From positions 1 through 9,403 of the forward strand of contig CADBSZ010000219.1 of assembly GCA_902797525.1 (NCBI GenBank): 9,403 nucleotides of DNA. Direction: 5' to 3'. The notes under the pieces were generated by a model. It was not told the DNA's origin and did not search any database. It saw nothing but the letters and a program-made list of their open reading frames with translations. A program made the position numbers and the translations under genes. The DNA is from an uncultured Ruminococcus sp. (GTDB taxonomy: Bacteria > Bacillota > Clostridia > Oscillospirales > Acutalibacteraceae). Positions 1 to 7,070 of the stretch are shown here, one piece after another (position 1 is the first letter of the stretch; the number at the start of each line of letters is the position of its first letter).

Positions 1-78
1 GATATTCTGGCGTTTGCCGCTGTCGCGCTGGTCATCGGCGGTGTCATTTTATGCAACATCTTTGTGACGGGGATGTAA
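1..78 (+). CDS. C-terminal end of a membrane protein, probably EcfT (energy-coupling factor transporter transmembrane subunit); 5' truncated
   Basis: Only the last 25 codons are inside the window, in frame 1, ending at TAA 76-78. The visible peptide is almost one hydrophobic helix (ALVIGGVILC region) with an Asp at its start and a short hydrophilic tail. This fits the last membrane helix of EcfT, the subunit that couples the two ECF ATPases to vitamin or metal binding proteins. The main support is context: in many Firmicutes the order is ecfA-ecfA-ecfT-truA, and a truA gene follows here with a 28-base overlap. The fragment itself carries no diagnostic motif, so another membrane protein is possible. 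Confidence 0.5.
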   Translation, partial: DILAFAAVALVIGGVILCNIFVTGM

Positions 79-812
79 GAAATCTCCTGCTGACAATTTC
101 ATATGACGGAAAATGCTTTCACGGCTGGCAAATTCAGCAAAACGCCTTTACGGTGCAGGAGGCCTTTCAAACCGCGCTGTTAAAAATTATCGGCGACGGC
201 TTTGACATCAAGGGCTGCAGCCGCACCGACAGCGGCGTTCACGCCAACATGTACTGCGTCAGCGTCAAAACCGCGCACCCGATTGCGCCCGAGCGCCTAA
301 AAGCCGCGCTCAACCGCTGGCTGCCGCTTTCGGTGGCGGTGCTCGACTGCCGGGAGGTCGGCGCGGATTTTCACGCGCGCTACAGCTGTAAAAGCAAGGA
401 ATACATTTATAAAATCTGGAACAGCGAGGTGCGCAATCCGTTTTTGGACGGCTATGCGCTGCACTATCGCTACAAGCTCGACGCAGAGCTGCTCAACCGC
501 GCGGCGCAGGCGTATGTCGGCACGCACGACTTCACTTCCTTTTGTACGCTCGACAACCGTGAGCAGGGGGATATGCGGCGCACCGTCCGGCACTTTTCCG
601 TCACGCGCGACGGCAACATGGTTACCATGCGCGTGGAGGCCGACGGCTTTTTGTATAACATGGTGCGCATTATGGTGGGCACGCTGCTGCGGATTGCGCA
701 GGGCAAAATTCCGCCCGACGGCATTTTGGCTATCATTGAAAAAAAGGACAGGCAGTTTGCAGGTCCCACCGCGCAGGCGTGCGGCTTGTATTTGAATCAA
801 GTGAATTATTAA
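51..812 (+). CDS. truA: tRNA pseudouridine(38-40) synthase TruA
   Basis: TruA isomerises uridine to pseudouridine at positions 38-40 of the tRNA anticodon arm in the cytoplasm. The 253-residue length is normal for the family. The N-terminal half has the YDG...GWQ.Q motif (residues 18-29) and the catalytic signature CSRTDSGVHA (56-65), with the nucleophile Asp60. The second half ends with the typical MVR.MVGTLL...G segment and a GPTA..GLYL C-terminus. The start is uncertain. ATG 51 is the only ATG in frame before the conserved core, which begins near residue 11, and it gives an extension of about 8 residues inside the upstream gene. There is no strong Shine-Dalgarno sequence, only a GGCGG-like stretch near 37-41. 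The overlap suggests translational coupling to the upstream membrane protein. Unlike the common Firmicutes arrangement, rplM and rpsI do not follow. Confidence 0.96.
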   Translation: MQHLCDGDVRNLLLTISYDGKCFHGWQIQQNAFTVQEAFQTALLKIIGDGFDIKGCSRTDSGVHANMYCVSVKTAHPIAPERLKAALNRWLPLSVAVLDCREVGADFHARYSCKSKEYIYKIWNSEVRNPFLDGYALHYRYKLDAELLNRAAQAYVGTHDFTSFCTLDNREQGDMRRTVRHFSVTRDGNMVTMRVEADGFLYNMVRIMVGTLLRIAQGKIPPDGILAIIEKKDRQFAGPTAQACGLYLNQVNY

Positions 813-852
813 GTTAGGGTAAATCAGGTTCTGTTAGTGGACAGGTGAAAAG

Positions 853-2130
853 ATGTTTAACAAATTAAAAGGGCGGTACGCCGAGCGCAAAACCAACAAA
901 GAGCGCACCGTTATCAGCTATGAGGATATGCCGCTCGACGATTACGAGCAGGAAAAAACCGAAATATCCCCCAAGGCAGTCAAAAAAATTATATTGGGCG
1001 TTGTCATCGCGCTGGTGCTGGGACTGATTGTGTTCGCCTTTGCCAACCGCGACAAGCTCACGTGGGACAACCTCTCCGTTTGGTGGAACTACGAGGTGCT
1101 CGGGAACGCCGGCAACGGATATCCCGTCAATATTGTCGGCAGCGACGTCGAGGCAGGCAATTTCAGCGTCAATCAGGGACGCGTCGCCTATGCCTCCGAC
1201 ACCTCCTTCATCACCCTCAACACCACGGGCCGCGAGGTAAACAACGTGCAGCTGCGTTACACCAAGCCTGTGATGAAGTCGGCGGAGAACAGGTTTCTTA
1301 CCTTCGGCTTGGGCGAATCCGGCTATCAAATTCAAAGCTTTGACAAAAAGATATTCACCGGCACCGCCGAGGGCGGCATCTATGCCGGCGATATTGCCTC
1401 CAACGGCAAATACTGCTTTGTGATTGATGGCAACGGCTTTTACAGCGAGCTGTTTGCCTTTGATTCAAACAACAACCGAATCTTCAAATATTCTTTTTCG
1501 GAATATTACGTCCATTCCGTCGCCATCAACAAAAACGGAACGGGCTGCGTTGCGGTGGGCGTGAGCAACAACGAGGGCGAAATTCAAACCGCCGTTTATG
1601 TGCTCGACTTTTCGCTGGACAAGCCCCTCGCAAAATATGAAATCCAGGGCGATTTCATTCTCGACAGCAGCTACATCAGCACAAGCCGCGTGGCTTTGGC
1701 AGGCGGCAACGCTTCCTATGTCGTCAAGGTGGACGAGGGCAAGCTGACCACCGTTGAATACGGCGGAAAGCCGATGAAAAACTACTGCTTCAACGAGGCG
1801 GCAGGCACCTTCTCACTCGCGCTGTCAAAAAGCGGTGACGGAAGAAGCTGCTCGCTCATAACCTATAACGACAGCGGCGAAAAAATTGCCGAGGCAAACA
1901 ACAACTTCGGCGCCGACTCGCTGTCAACCTACAAGGGCACCATCGCTACGCTCGACGGCAACACGATTTACGTCTACGACAGCGCCGGCAACCTGCGCCA
2001 CACCGCGTTTGCCGGAACGGGCGCCAAGCGGATTATCCTTTGCTCCGACACGGAGGCATTTGTCCTCAGCGTCAACCAGGTAAGAAAAATTGACTTAACA
2101 CGAAGCGCCACCTCAGATTCGGCGAAATAA
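853..2130 (+). CDS. DUF5711-like single-pass membrane protein with extracytoplasmic beta-propeller-like domain
   Basis: This is a 425-residue protein of unknown function. Residues 1-42 are charged and cytoplasmic-looking (Lys/Arg-rich, then acidic). Residues about 46-64 form one strongly hydrophobic helix, and the rest is probably outside the cell. The outer part is rich in short beta-strand segments with Gly-Asn/Asp turns (for example IDGNGFYSELFAFDSNNN, and later TIYVYDSAGN). This is the pattern of WD40/PQQ-like propellers without catalytic residues I can name. It resembles proteins annotated as DUF5711 in Clostridia, a match from memory that needs a profile search. The start is well supported by AGGTG at 843-847, five bases before ATG 853. 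It is followed after 7 bases by a CvpA-family gene and then a phospholipid-synthesis gene, which suggests an envelope role. No signal-peptidase site is evident, so it is probably membrane anchored. Confidence 0.75.
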   Translation: MFNKLKGRYAERKTNKERTVISYEDMPLDDYEQEKTEISPKAVKKIILGVVIALVLGLIVFAFANRDKLTWDNLSVWWNYEVLGNAGNGYPVNIVGSDVEAGNFSVNQGRVAYASDTSFITLNTTGREVNNVQLRYTKPVMKSAENRFLTFGLGESGYQIQSFDKKIFTGTAEGGIYAGDIASNGKYCFVIDGNGFYSELFAFDSNNNRIFKYSFSEYYVHSVAINKNGTGCVAVGVSNNEGEIQTAVYVLDFSLDKPLAKYEIQGDFILDSSYISTSRVALAGGNASYVVKVDEGKLTTVEYGGKPMKNYCFNEAAGTFSLALSKSGDGRSCSLITYNDSGEKIAEANNNFGADSLSTYKGTIATLDGNTIYVYDSAGNLRHTAFAGTGAKRIILCSDTEAFVLSVNQVRKIDLTRSATSDSAK

Positions 2131-2137
2131 AACGACT

Positions 2138-2812
2138 ATGATTTCTGATATTTTGATATTTCTGACAATTGTGCTGTTCTTTTTCATCGGCATCAGGCGC
2201 GGCGCGGCAAGAACCTTGCTCAACCTCGCCGCCGCGATTATCAGCAGCGTATTGTCACACTGGATTTCATCGGCAATTGCCGAGGGAATATACAATGCCT
2301 TCATTCGGCAGGCGGTGCTCAACAACCTGCAAAGCGCCATTTCTCAGCAGGGCGAGCAGTTTGCGGCGCAGCACAGCGTTCAGGCGCTGCCCGACGGCAT
2401 GCGAAACTTGCTCGGCGGCTTTTCCGGGCTGTTCGGCGTCACGCCCGAGCAGCTTCAGGGCAGGCTGGTGCCGTCCACACAGCAAACGGCGCAGTTGGCG
2501 CAGACCATTGAGGAGCCGCTGCACGGGTTGTGTGTCATGCTTATTACAGTGCTGATTTCAATTGTGCTCTTTTTCATTTTCCTGCTGCTGTTCAAGCTGC
2601 TGATTCGCTTTGTGCTCGGCCTGTTTGAACTGCCTGTCATCCGCCAAATCAACAAGATTTTTGGCGCGGTGTTTGGCTTGGCAGAGGGCTTTTTGTTGGT
2701 GCTGATTGCGATTAATATTGTGCATGTGGTGTTAAGCTACGCCAATCCGGCAGTGCTCGAAAACACCACGGTAATCGGCGGCGTGTTTAAGGCGCTGACC
2801 GTTTTTAAATAA
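2138..2812 (+). CDS. CvpA family membrane protein
   Basis: This 224-residue integral membrane protein has the CvpA layout. Two hydrophobic segments lie at the N-terminus (about 4-18 and 24-46), separated by a short GIRRGAAR loop typical of the family. A soluble, Gln-rich loop of about 80 residues follows, and then two long helices (about 130-158 and 168-200). CvpA was named for its need in colicin V export in E. coli; its molecular function in Firmicutes is not well established, and links to envelope homeostasis are likely. It begins 7 bases after the preceding stop codon. I see no good Shine-Dalgarno sequence in front of ATG 2138, so translation is probably coupled to the upstream gene. The C-terminus is short and not otherwise informative. 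Confidence 0.85.
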   Translation: MISDILIFLTIVLFFFIGIRRGAARTLLNLAAAIISSVLSHWISSAIAEGIYNAFIRQAVLNNLQSAISQQGEQFAAQHSVQALPDGMRNLLGGFSGLFGVTPEQLQGRLVPSTQQTAQLAQTIEEPLHGLCVMLITVLISIVLFFIFLLLFKLLIRFVLGLFELPVIRQINKIFGAVFGLAEGFLLVLIAINIVHVVLSYANPAVLENTTVIGGVFKALTVFK

Positions 2813-2829
2813 GGGTATGGTGATGAAAA

Positions 2830-3402
2830 ATGGATAGCTGGCAGTTTAAACCGAAGGATTTGGTGACGGTGCCTAACCTGATAACCTATGTCAGGTTTTT
2901 GCTGGTGCCGCCGTTTATCTACTTTTTTCTAAAAGAGAATTATATTATGGCAGGCGTCATGATTGGCCTGTCGGGACTTTCCGACTGCTTCGACGGCTTT
3001 TTTGCCAGACGGCTCAATCAGGTGACATCGCTGGGCAAAATCCTCGATCCGATTGCGGATAAGGTGACGCTGATTGCCGTGGCGGTGTGCATGCTCATCT
3101 ACATGCCGTCCATTCTGCCGATAATGCTCGTGCTGGTGGCAAAGGAGTTTTTGATGCTGCTCGGCGGCTTTGTGCTGCTGATTAAAAAAATCGCGCCGCC
3201 GCCGGCAAATGTGTTCGGCAAGGTGGCGACGCTGGTGTTCTATTTCACCATCTGCATCATCATTTTCTTAAAGGCAGTGTTCCAAATCGAAATCATGTGG
3301 CTGATTCTCATCGGTTCAATTCTCGTTGCCGTCGCCATGCTCGTCGCGCTGGTTCAGTACGCCGTGATTTTCGTGCGGCTGCTCAGGGAAAATAAGAAAT
3401 AA
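2830..3402 (+). CDS. pgsA: CDP-alcohol phosphatidyltransferase, probably CDP-diacylglycerol-glycerol-3-phosphate 3-phosphatidyltransferase (PgsA-like)
   Basis: Members of this family transfer a phosphatidyl group from CDP-diacylglycerol to an alcohol at the membrane. PgsA makes phosphatidylglycerophosphate, the precursor of phosphatidylglycerol and cardiolipin. The whole signature D-x2-D-G-x2-A-R-x8-G-x3-D-x3-D is present, with Asp52, Asp55, Gly56, Ala59, Arg60, Gly69, Asp73 and Asp77, so the metal and CDP site looks intact. The N-terminal VPNLITYVRF segment (14-23) is PgsA-like. The protein has several membrane helices and the family's usual length (190 residues). A GGTGA at 2819-2823 precedes ATG 2830. 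It lies 17 bases after the CvpA-family gene, in the same run. The exact acceptor is inferred; a cardiolipin synthase of the CAP type or another CDP-alcohol transferase cannot be excluded. Confidence 0.82.
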   Translation: MDSWQFKPKDLVTVPNLITYVRFLLVPPFIYFFLKENYIMAGVMIGLSGLSDCFDGFFARRLNQVTSLGKILDPIADKVTLIAVAVCMLIYMPSILPIMLVLVAKEFLMLLGGFVLLIKKIAPPPANVFGKVATLVFYFTICIIIFLKAVFQIEIMWLILIGSILVAVAMLVALVQYAVIFVRLLRENKK

Positions 3403-3424
3403 ATTTACGTATGCTTTTATCATC

Positions 3425-3488
3425 GTGAAGGTTCTGTGAAGAATCTTGATTTTCACGCATAAATATTTTATACTGTATTTTATACTGA
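3425..3488 (+). promoter_or_regulatory. Promoter region of the clp gene with repeat cluster and duplicated -10 box
   Basis: The 124-base gap before the Clp gene contains a sigma-A-type promoter: -35 TTGATT (3446-3451), a 17-bp spacer, and -10 TATACT (3469-3474). The -10 lies in a 12-base near-perfect tandem duplication (3465-3476 and 3477-3488, 11 of 12 identical), which places a second TATACT at 3481-3486. Just upstream are two direct GTGAAG copies 11 bases apart (3425-3430, 3436-3441), and an inverted TTCAC (3452-3456) overlaps the spacer just after the -35. I see no CtsR heptad repeat and no CIRCE element. The promoter is a sequence inference only. Confidence 0.6.
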
Positions 3489-3526
3489 AACAAAGTCAGG
3501 AAAATCAACATAGTAAGGAGAATGTT

Positions 3527-5860
3527 ATGCTTTGCACCAGATGCGGAAAGAGACCCGCGGTTGTTTTTGTAACCAACAACAATGCAAAAGACGCGCCCAC
3601 CGTCGGCTATTGCCTGAGTTGCGCCAAGGAGCTTGGCATTAAGCCCGTTGAGGACTTAATCAGCAAGATGGGCATTTCCGACGAGGATTTGGAGACCGTT
3701 CAGGATCAGATGAACACGCTGATGCAGGGCGGCGATATGTCGCAGCTGATGGAGCAGCTCGGCGCAGATAATCTTGCCGAGCAGATGGATCAGTTTGCAC
3801 AGGAAAACGGCGGCAGCGAGGACGATGACTTTTCGCACGGCGCGCCTGCGTTTCCGGCATTTTTCAAAAACATGTTCGGCGGAGCCAACGCTCCCGAAGG
3901 CAATGCTGCCGACGGAAAGGCAGCCGCCAAAAAGGATAAAAAAGAGAAAAAGAGAAAACACATCAACCTCTATTGCGAGGATTTAACCCGTAAGGCGCGC
4001 GACGGCAAAATTGACAACATCATCGGCCGCGACGCCGAAATTGAGCGCGTGATTCAAATCCTGTCGCGCCGCACCAAAAACAACCCCTGCCTTATCGGCG
4101 AGCCCGGCGTCGGCAAAACTGCCATCGCCGAGGGTTTGGCGCTGCGTATTGCGCGCGGTCAGGTGCCCAAAAAGCTCAAGGGCAAGGAAATTCAGCTGCT
4201 CGACCTCACCTCTTTGGTGGCAGGAACCCAGTTCCGCGGCCAGTTTGAAAGCCGCATTAAGGGCTTGGTTTCCGAGGTCAAAGAAAGCGGCAACGTTATT
4301 TTGTTCATCGACGAGGTGCACAGTCTGGTCGGCACGGGCGACAGCGAAGGCACCATGAACGCCGCCAATATCCTCAAGCCTGCGCTTTCGCGCGGCGAGG
4401 TGCAGGTCATCGGCGCAACCACCTTCAACGAATACAGAAAATACATTGAAAAAGACTCGGCGCTCGAGCGCCGCTTCCAGCCCGTTAAGGTTGGCGAGCC
4501 GACCATTGCGCAGACGATTGAGGTCATCGCCGGCGTTAAGGGCTATTACGAACAGCACCACAACGTTGCGGTCGACGACGACATCGTGCGCAAAACCGTT
4601 GTGCTGTCCGAGCGTTACATCACCGACCGATTTTTGCCCGACAAGGCGATTGATCTGCTCGACGAAAGCTGCGCCTGCGCTTCGCTGCGCAACAAGCAGC
4701 TTGAGCACTTTGAGCAGCTGGTGGATGAGCGCGACTCGCTTTTACAGAGCAAGGACGACATTTCCAACATGGACGAGGTGGACTATAAGGCGCTTGCCGA
4801 GGTCAACACCGCCCTTGCGCGCATTGACAGCGAGCTTGACGGCATCAACCCGGACGAGCTGACCGCCAAGGTGACCGAGGAGGACATCGCCAAGGTTATC
4901 GAGCTGTGGACGGGCATTCCGGCGTCGCGTGTCCGCGAAAACGAGTTGTCCAAGCTTGCCGGTTTGGAAAGCGAAATGAAGAAAAAAATCATCGGACAGG
5001 ACGAGGCGGTTGAAGCGCTGGCTTCCGCGATTAAGCGCAGCCGCTGCCAAATTTCGCCGCGCCGCCGTCCTGCGTCCTTTATCTTTGTCGGCCCCACCGG
5101 CGTGGGCAAAACCGAGCTTGTCAAGGTGCTCAGTCAGCAGCTTTTCGACACGCCCGAAACCTTAATCCGCCTCGATATGTCCGAGTTTATGGAAAAGCAC
5201 TCCGTTTCGAAAATCATCGGCTCGCCGCCCGGTTATGTCGGCTATGACGAGGCAGGTCAGGTTACCGAAAAGGTGCGCCGCCGCCCGTATTCGGTGCTGC
5301 TCTTTGACGAAATTGAAAAGGCGCATCCCGACGTGCTCAACATCCTGCTCCAAATTCTCGACGAGGGCAAGGTGACCGACGCGCACGGCAGAGCCGTTAA
5401 CTTTGAAAACACTGTTATCGTCATGACCTCCAACGCAGGCTCCGCAGGCAAAGACACCGCGCTCGGCTTCGGCAAAACAAGCGAGGAAGCCTCCAAGGAG
5501 AAGGTCACCAAGGCGCTGCAGGACTTTTTGCGCCCCGAGTTCCTTGCCAGAGTGGACGAGGTCATCGTGTTCAACACCCTCAGCGAGGAGAGCTTTGTCA
5601 AAATTGCGCACCTCATGCTCGGGGAGTATGTGCCTACGCTGGAGGAAAAGCACATCCGCTTCACCTTTGACGACAAGGCGTGCGAATACCTCGCAAAAAA
5701 ATCCTGCAACGGCAAAAGCGGCGCGCGCGATTTGCGCAACACCATCCGCCGCGAGGTAGAGGAAAAAATCGCCGAGGCGATGATTCAGTCGCAGACCGGC
5801 AGCCTGAGTGCCATCAACGTCAGCTCCGACGGCGAGGCCATTCAACTGGAAACCGTATAA
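3527..5860 (+). CDS. ATP-dependent Clp protease ATP-binding subunit with N-terminal zinc finger (ClpE/ClpC type)
   Basis: This Hsp100 unfoldase feeds proteins to the ClpP protease in the cytoplasm. The 777-residue protein starts with a zinc-finger-like module (Cys3, Cys6, Cys29, Cys32), as in ClpE and McsA, and has no Clp_N double repeat. An acidic and Gly/Pro/Phe-rich linker with a Lys-rich tract near 130-145 leads to AAA domain 1: Walker A GEPGVGKT (191-198) and Walker B with Asp262-Glu263. A short coiled middle region of the ClpC/ClpE sort follows (about 400-450). AAA domain 2 has Walker A GPTGVGKT (522-529) and Walker B with Asp594-Glu595. After the TSNAGS sensor comes an ALGF segment matching the LGF/IGF loop that docks ClpP. 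ATG 3527 is chosen over an in-frame upstream ATG at 3446 because AAGGAG (3515-3520) sits 6 bases before it, Cys3 follows, and 3446 overlaps the -35 box. No ctsR, mcsA or mcsB is adjacent. ClpE versus ClpC naming is uncertain. Confidence 0.93.
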   Translation: MLCTRCGKRPAVVFVTNNNAKDAPTVGYCLSCAKELGIKPVEDLISKMGISDEDLETVQDQMNTLMQGGDMSQLMEQLGADNLAEQMDQFAQENGGSEDDDFSHGAPAFPAFFKNMFGGANAPEGNAADGKAAAKKDKKEKKRKHINLYCEDLTRKARDGKIDNIIGRDAEIERVIQILSRRTKNNPCLIGEPGVGKTAIAEGLALRIARGQVPKKLKGKEIQLLDLTSLVAGTQFRGQFESRIKGLVSEVKESGNVILFIDEVHSLVGTGDSEGTMNAANILKPALSRGEVQVIGATTFNEYRKYIEKDSALERRFQPVKVGEPTIAQTIEVIAGVKGYYEQHHNVAVDDDIVRKTVVLSERYITDRFLPDKAIDLLDESCACASLRNKQLEHFEQLVDERDSLLQSKDDISNMDEVDYKALAEVNTALARIDSELDGINPDELTAKVTEEDIAKVIELWTGIPASRVRENELSKLAGLESEMKKKIIGQDEAVEALASAIKRSRCQISPRRRPASFIFVGPTGVGKTELVKVLSQQLFDTPETLIRLDMSEFMEKHSVSKIIGSPPGYVGYDEAGQVTEKVRRRPYSVLLFDEIEKAHPDVLNILLQILDEGKVTDAHGRAVNFENTVIVMTSNAGSAGKDTALGFGKTSEEASKEKVTKALQDFLRPEFLARVDEVIVFNTLSEESFVKIAHLMLGEYVPTLEEKHIRFTFDDKACEYLAKKSCNGKSGARDLRNTIRREVEEKIAEAMIQSQTGSLSAINVSSDGEAIQLETV

Positions 5861-5867
5861 TACCGCT

Positions 5868-5899
5868 ACAGGCAGACAGCGCTTTTGCTGTCTGCCTGT
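5868..5899 (+). terminator. Perfect 13-bp hairpin after the clp gene without a U-tract
   Basis: ACAGGCAGACAGC (5868-5880) is the exact reverse complement of 5887-5899, with a 6-base loop GCTTTT. It lies 8 bases after the clp stop codon and 9 bases before the Shine-Dalgarno sequence of the next gene. The bases after it (GCAAAATTGA) contain no T run, so it is not a canonical intrinsic terminator. It could be a weak or NusA-assisted terminator, an mRNA 3' stabiliser, or a processing site. The hairpin itself is certain; its role is inferred. Confidence 0.55.
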
Positions 5900-5918
5900 G
5901 CAAAATTGAGGAATGCAT

Positions 5919-7070
5919 ATGTACGATTACGATTACACCGCGCTGCAAAACGAAACCGAGGAAACCGCGCCGAAAAATCCCGTCAAAACGCGCTGGCAAA
6001 TTATCGCTGCCATCGGCGGCGTGGCGCTGCTGTTGGTCGGTTTGTGCTGGTTTATGTTTGCCGGAATCAAAATTATTTTTCCGGACTATATTTCGGGCGT
6101 GAATGTGATACAGGCAGACGGCAAGCTGATTTACACCGACGGCCACTCAATATTCTATAAAGGAAAAATAGACGGCGAATCAAAGCTGATTGTCAAGGCG
6201 GAAAACAACACCGCCCTGCTCTCAAACGGCAGAACGCTTTATTATATCAGCAACGGCGACATCTGTTCGGTGGACTTCGACGGCAAAAACCAAACAACTG
6301 TCTGTCACGACGACCATGCCGTTTCGCTGGTGCACCGCTATCACGATTTGCTTTATTTCATGACGGAGAACACCGATAAAGAAGGCTACGCGCTTTGTTC
6401 GTTTGACGTCAAAAAGGGAGAAACTGTCAAAATCGACAGCGTAGTTGCCTCTTGGCCGGCTCCGTATGTCTGTCACGATATGCTTTATTACTATATCGAC
6501 GAGGAGATGTCAGACGTTTGGGCGTTTGATTTTAAATCGAAGGAAACGCACGAAATCATCAAGAATGCCAATTTGTACGGTGACGCACGCTTCGGCGAGG
6601 AACCGCTGCTGGTGACGTATGACGCGTCAACCTACTCCAACACCGCCGTTTACGAAATCAAAAACGGCAAAGCCGAGCAGCTTTGCGCGCTTCCGGAAAA
6701 CAGCGTAATCACTTATCTCAGCAAAAGCAGCGACGAGCTGGTGCTTTATAATAACGACTCGCAAAAGAACCTTTTGTTTAATCTGAAAACAGGGGAGAGC
6801 CGCGAGCTTTCCGGAATGGATGGCGCCCTTCAGGCCGTCTATGACCACCGTCATCCCGAGCAGGTGTATGTGCTGTCTTGCAAGGCAGACGGAACCGGCT
6901 ATTCCGTCGGTGACATCTCGCTGCTCAAGGACGGCAAATTGCAGCCGTGCACCATGGAGCCGCCGCTTGCCGATGATACGGTATTCACGGTGAAGGCGAC
7001 CGTTATTGACGGATTCCTGCTCGACAATGATTACACCGCGCACAAAATCACGGTGAAAGCAGATGAATAA
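5919..7070 (+). CDS. Membrane-anchored beta-propeller-like protein (DUF5050-like repeats), unknown function
   Basis: I do not recognise a named family with certainty. The 383-residue protein has a short acidic Tyr/Glu-rich head, one transmembrane helix at about 27-50, and a large outer domain built of repeated strand-turn units. Examples are LIYTDGHSIFYKG, LYYISNGDICSVDFDGKN and LLYFMTENTDKEGYALCSFD. These resemble DUF5050/TolB/YncE-type propeller blades, which usually serve as binding or scaffold surfaces. No catalytic motif is visible. Two ATGs are close together: GAGGA at 5908-5912 touches ATG 5913 but sits 6 bases before ATG 5919, so I choose 5919. The gene is probably read from the clp promoter or through the hairpin before it, and its end overlaps the next gene by 8 bases. 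It has the same layout as the 425-residue protein at 853-2130, though I see no clear sequence similarity by eye. Confidence 0.7.
   Translation: MYDYDYTALQNETEETAPKNPVKTRWQIIAAIGGVALLLVGLCWFMFAGIKIIFPDYISGVNVIQADGKLIYTDGHSIFYKGKIDGESKLIVKAENNTALLSNGRTLYYISNGDICSVDFDGKNQTTVCHDDHAVSLVHRYHDLLYFMTENTDKEGYALCSFDVKKGETVKIDSVVASWPAPYVCHDMLYYYIDEEMSDVWAFDFKSKETHEIIKNANLYGDARFGEEPLLVTYDASTYSNTAVYEIKNGKAEQLCALPENSVITYLSKSSDELVLYNNDSQKNLLFNLKTGESRELSGMDGALQAVYDHRHPEQVYVLSCKADGTGYSVGDISLLKDGKLQPCTMEPPLADDTVFTVKATVIDGFLLDNDYTAHKITVKADE

Noticed and set aside
3446..3526. Upstream in-frame ATG that would add 27 residues to the Clp ATPase
   Set aside because: It overlaps the predicted -35 box, has no ribosome binding site, and would place the zinc finger away from the N-terminus. 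AAGGAG before ATG 3527 decides the start.
3983..5845. Long open frames on the - strand opposite the clp gene (3983-4708, 5162-5845)
   Set aside because: They are complements of the highly conserved AAA domains, with no family features of their own.
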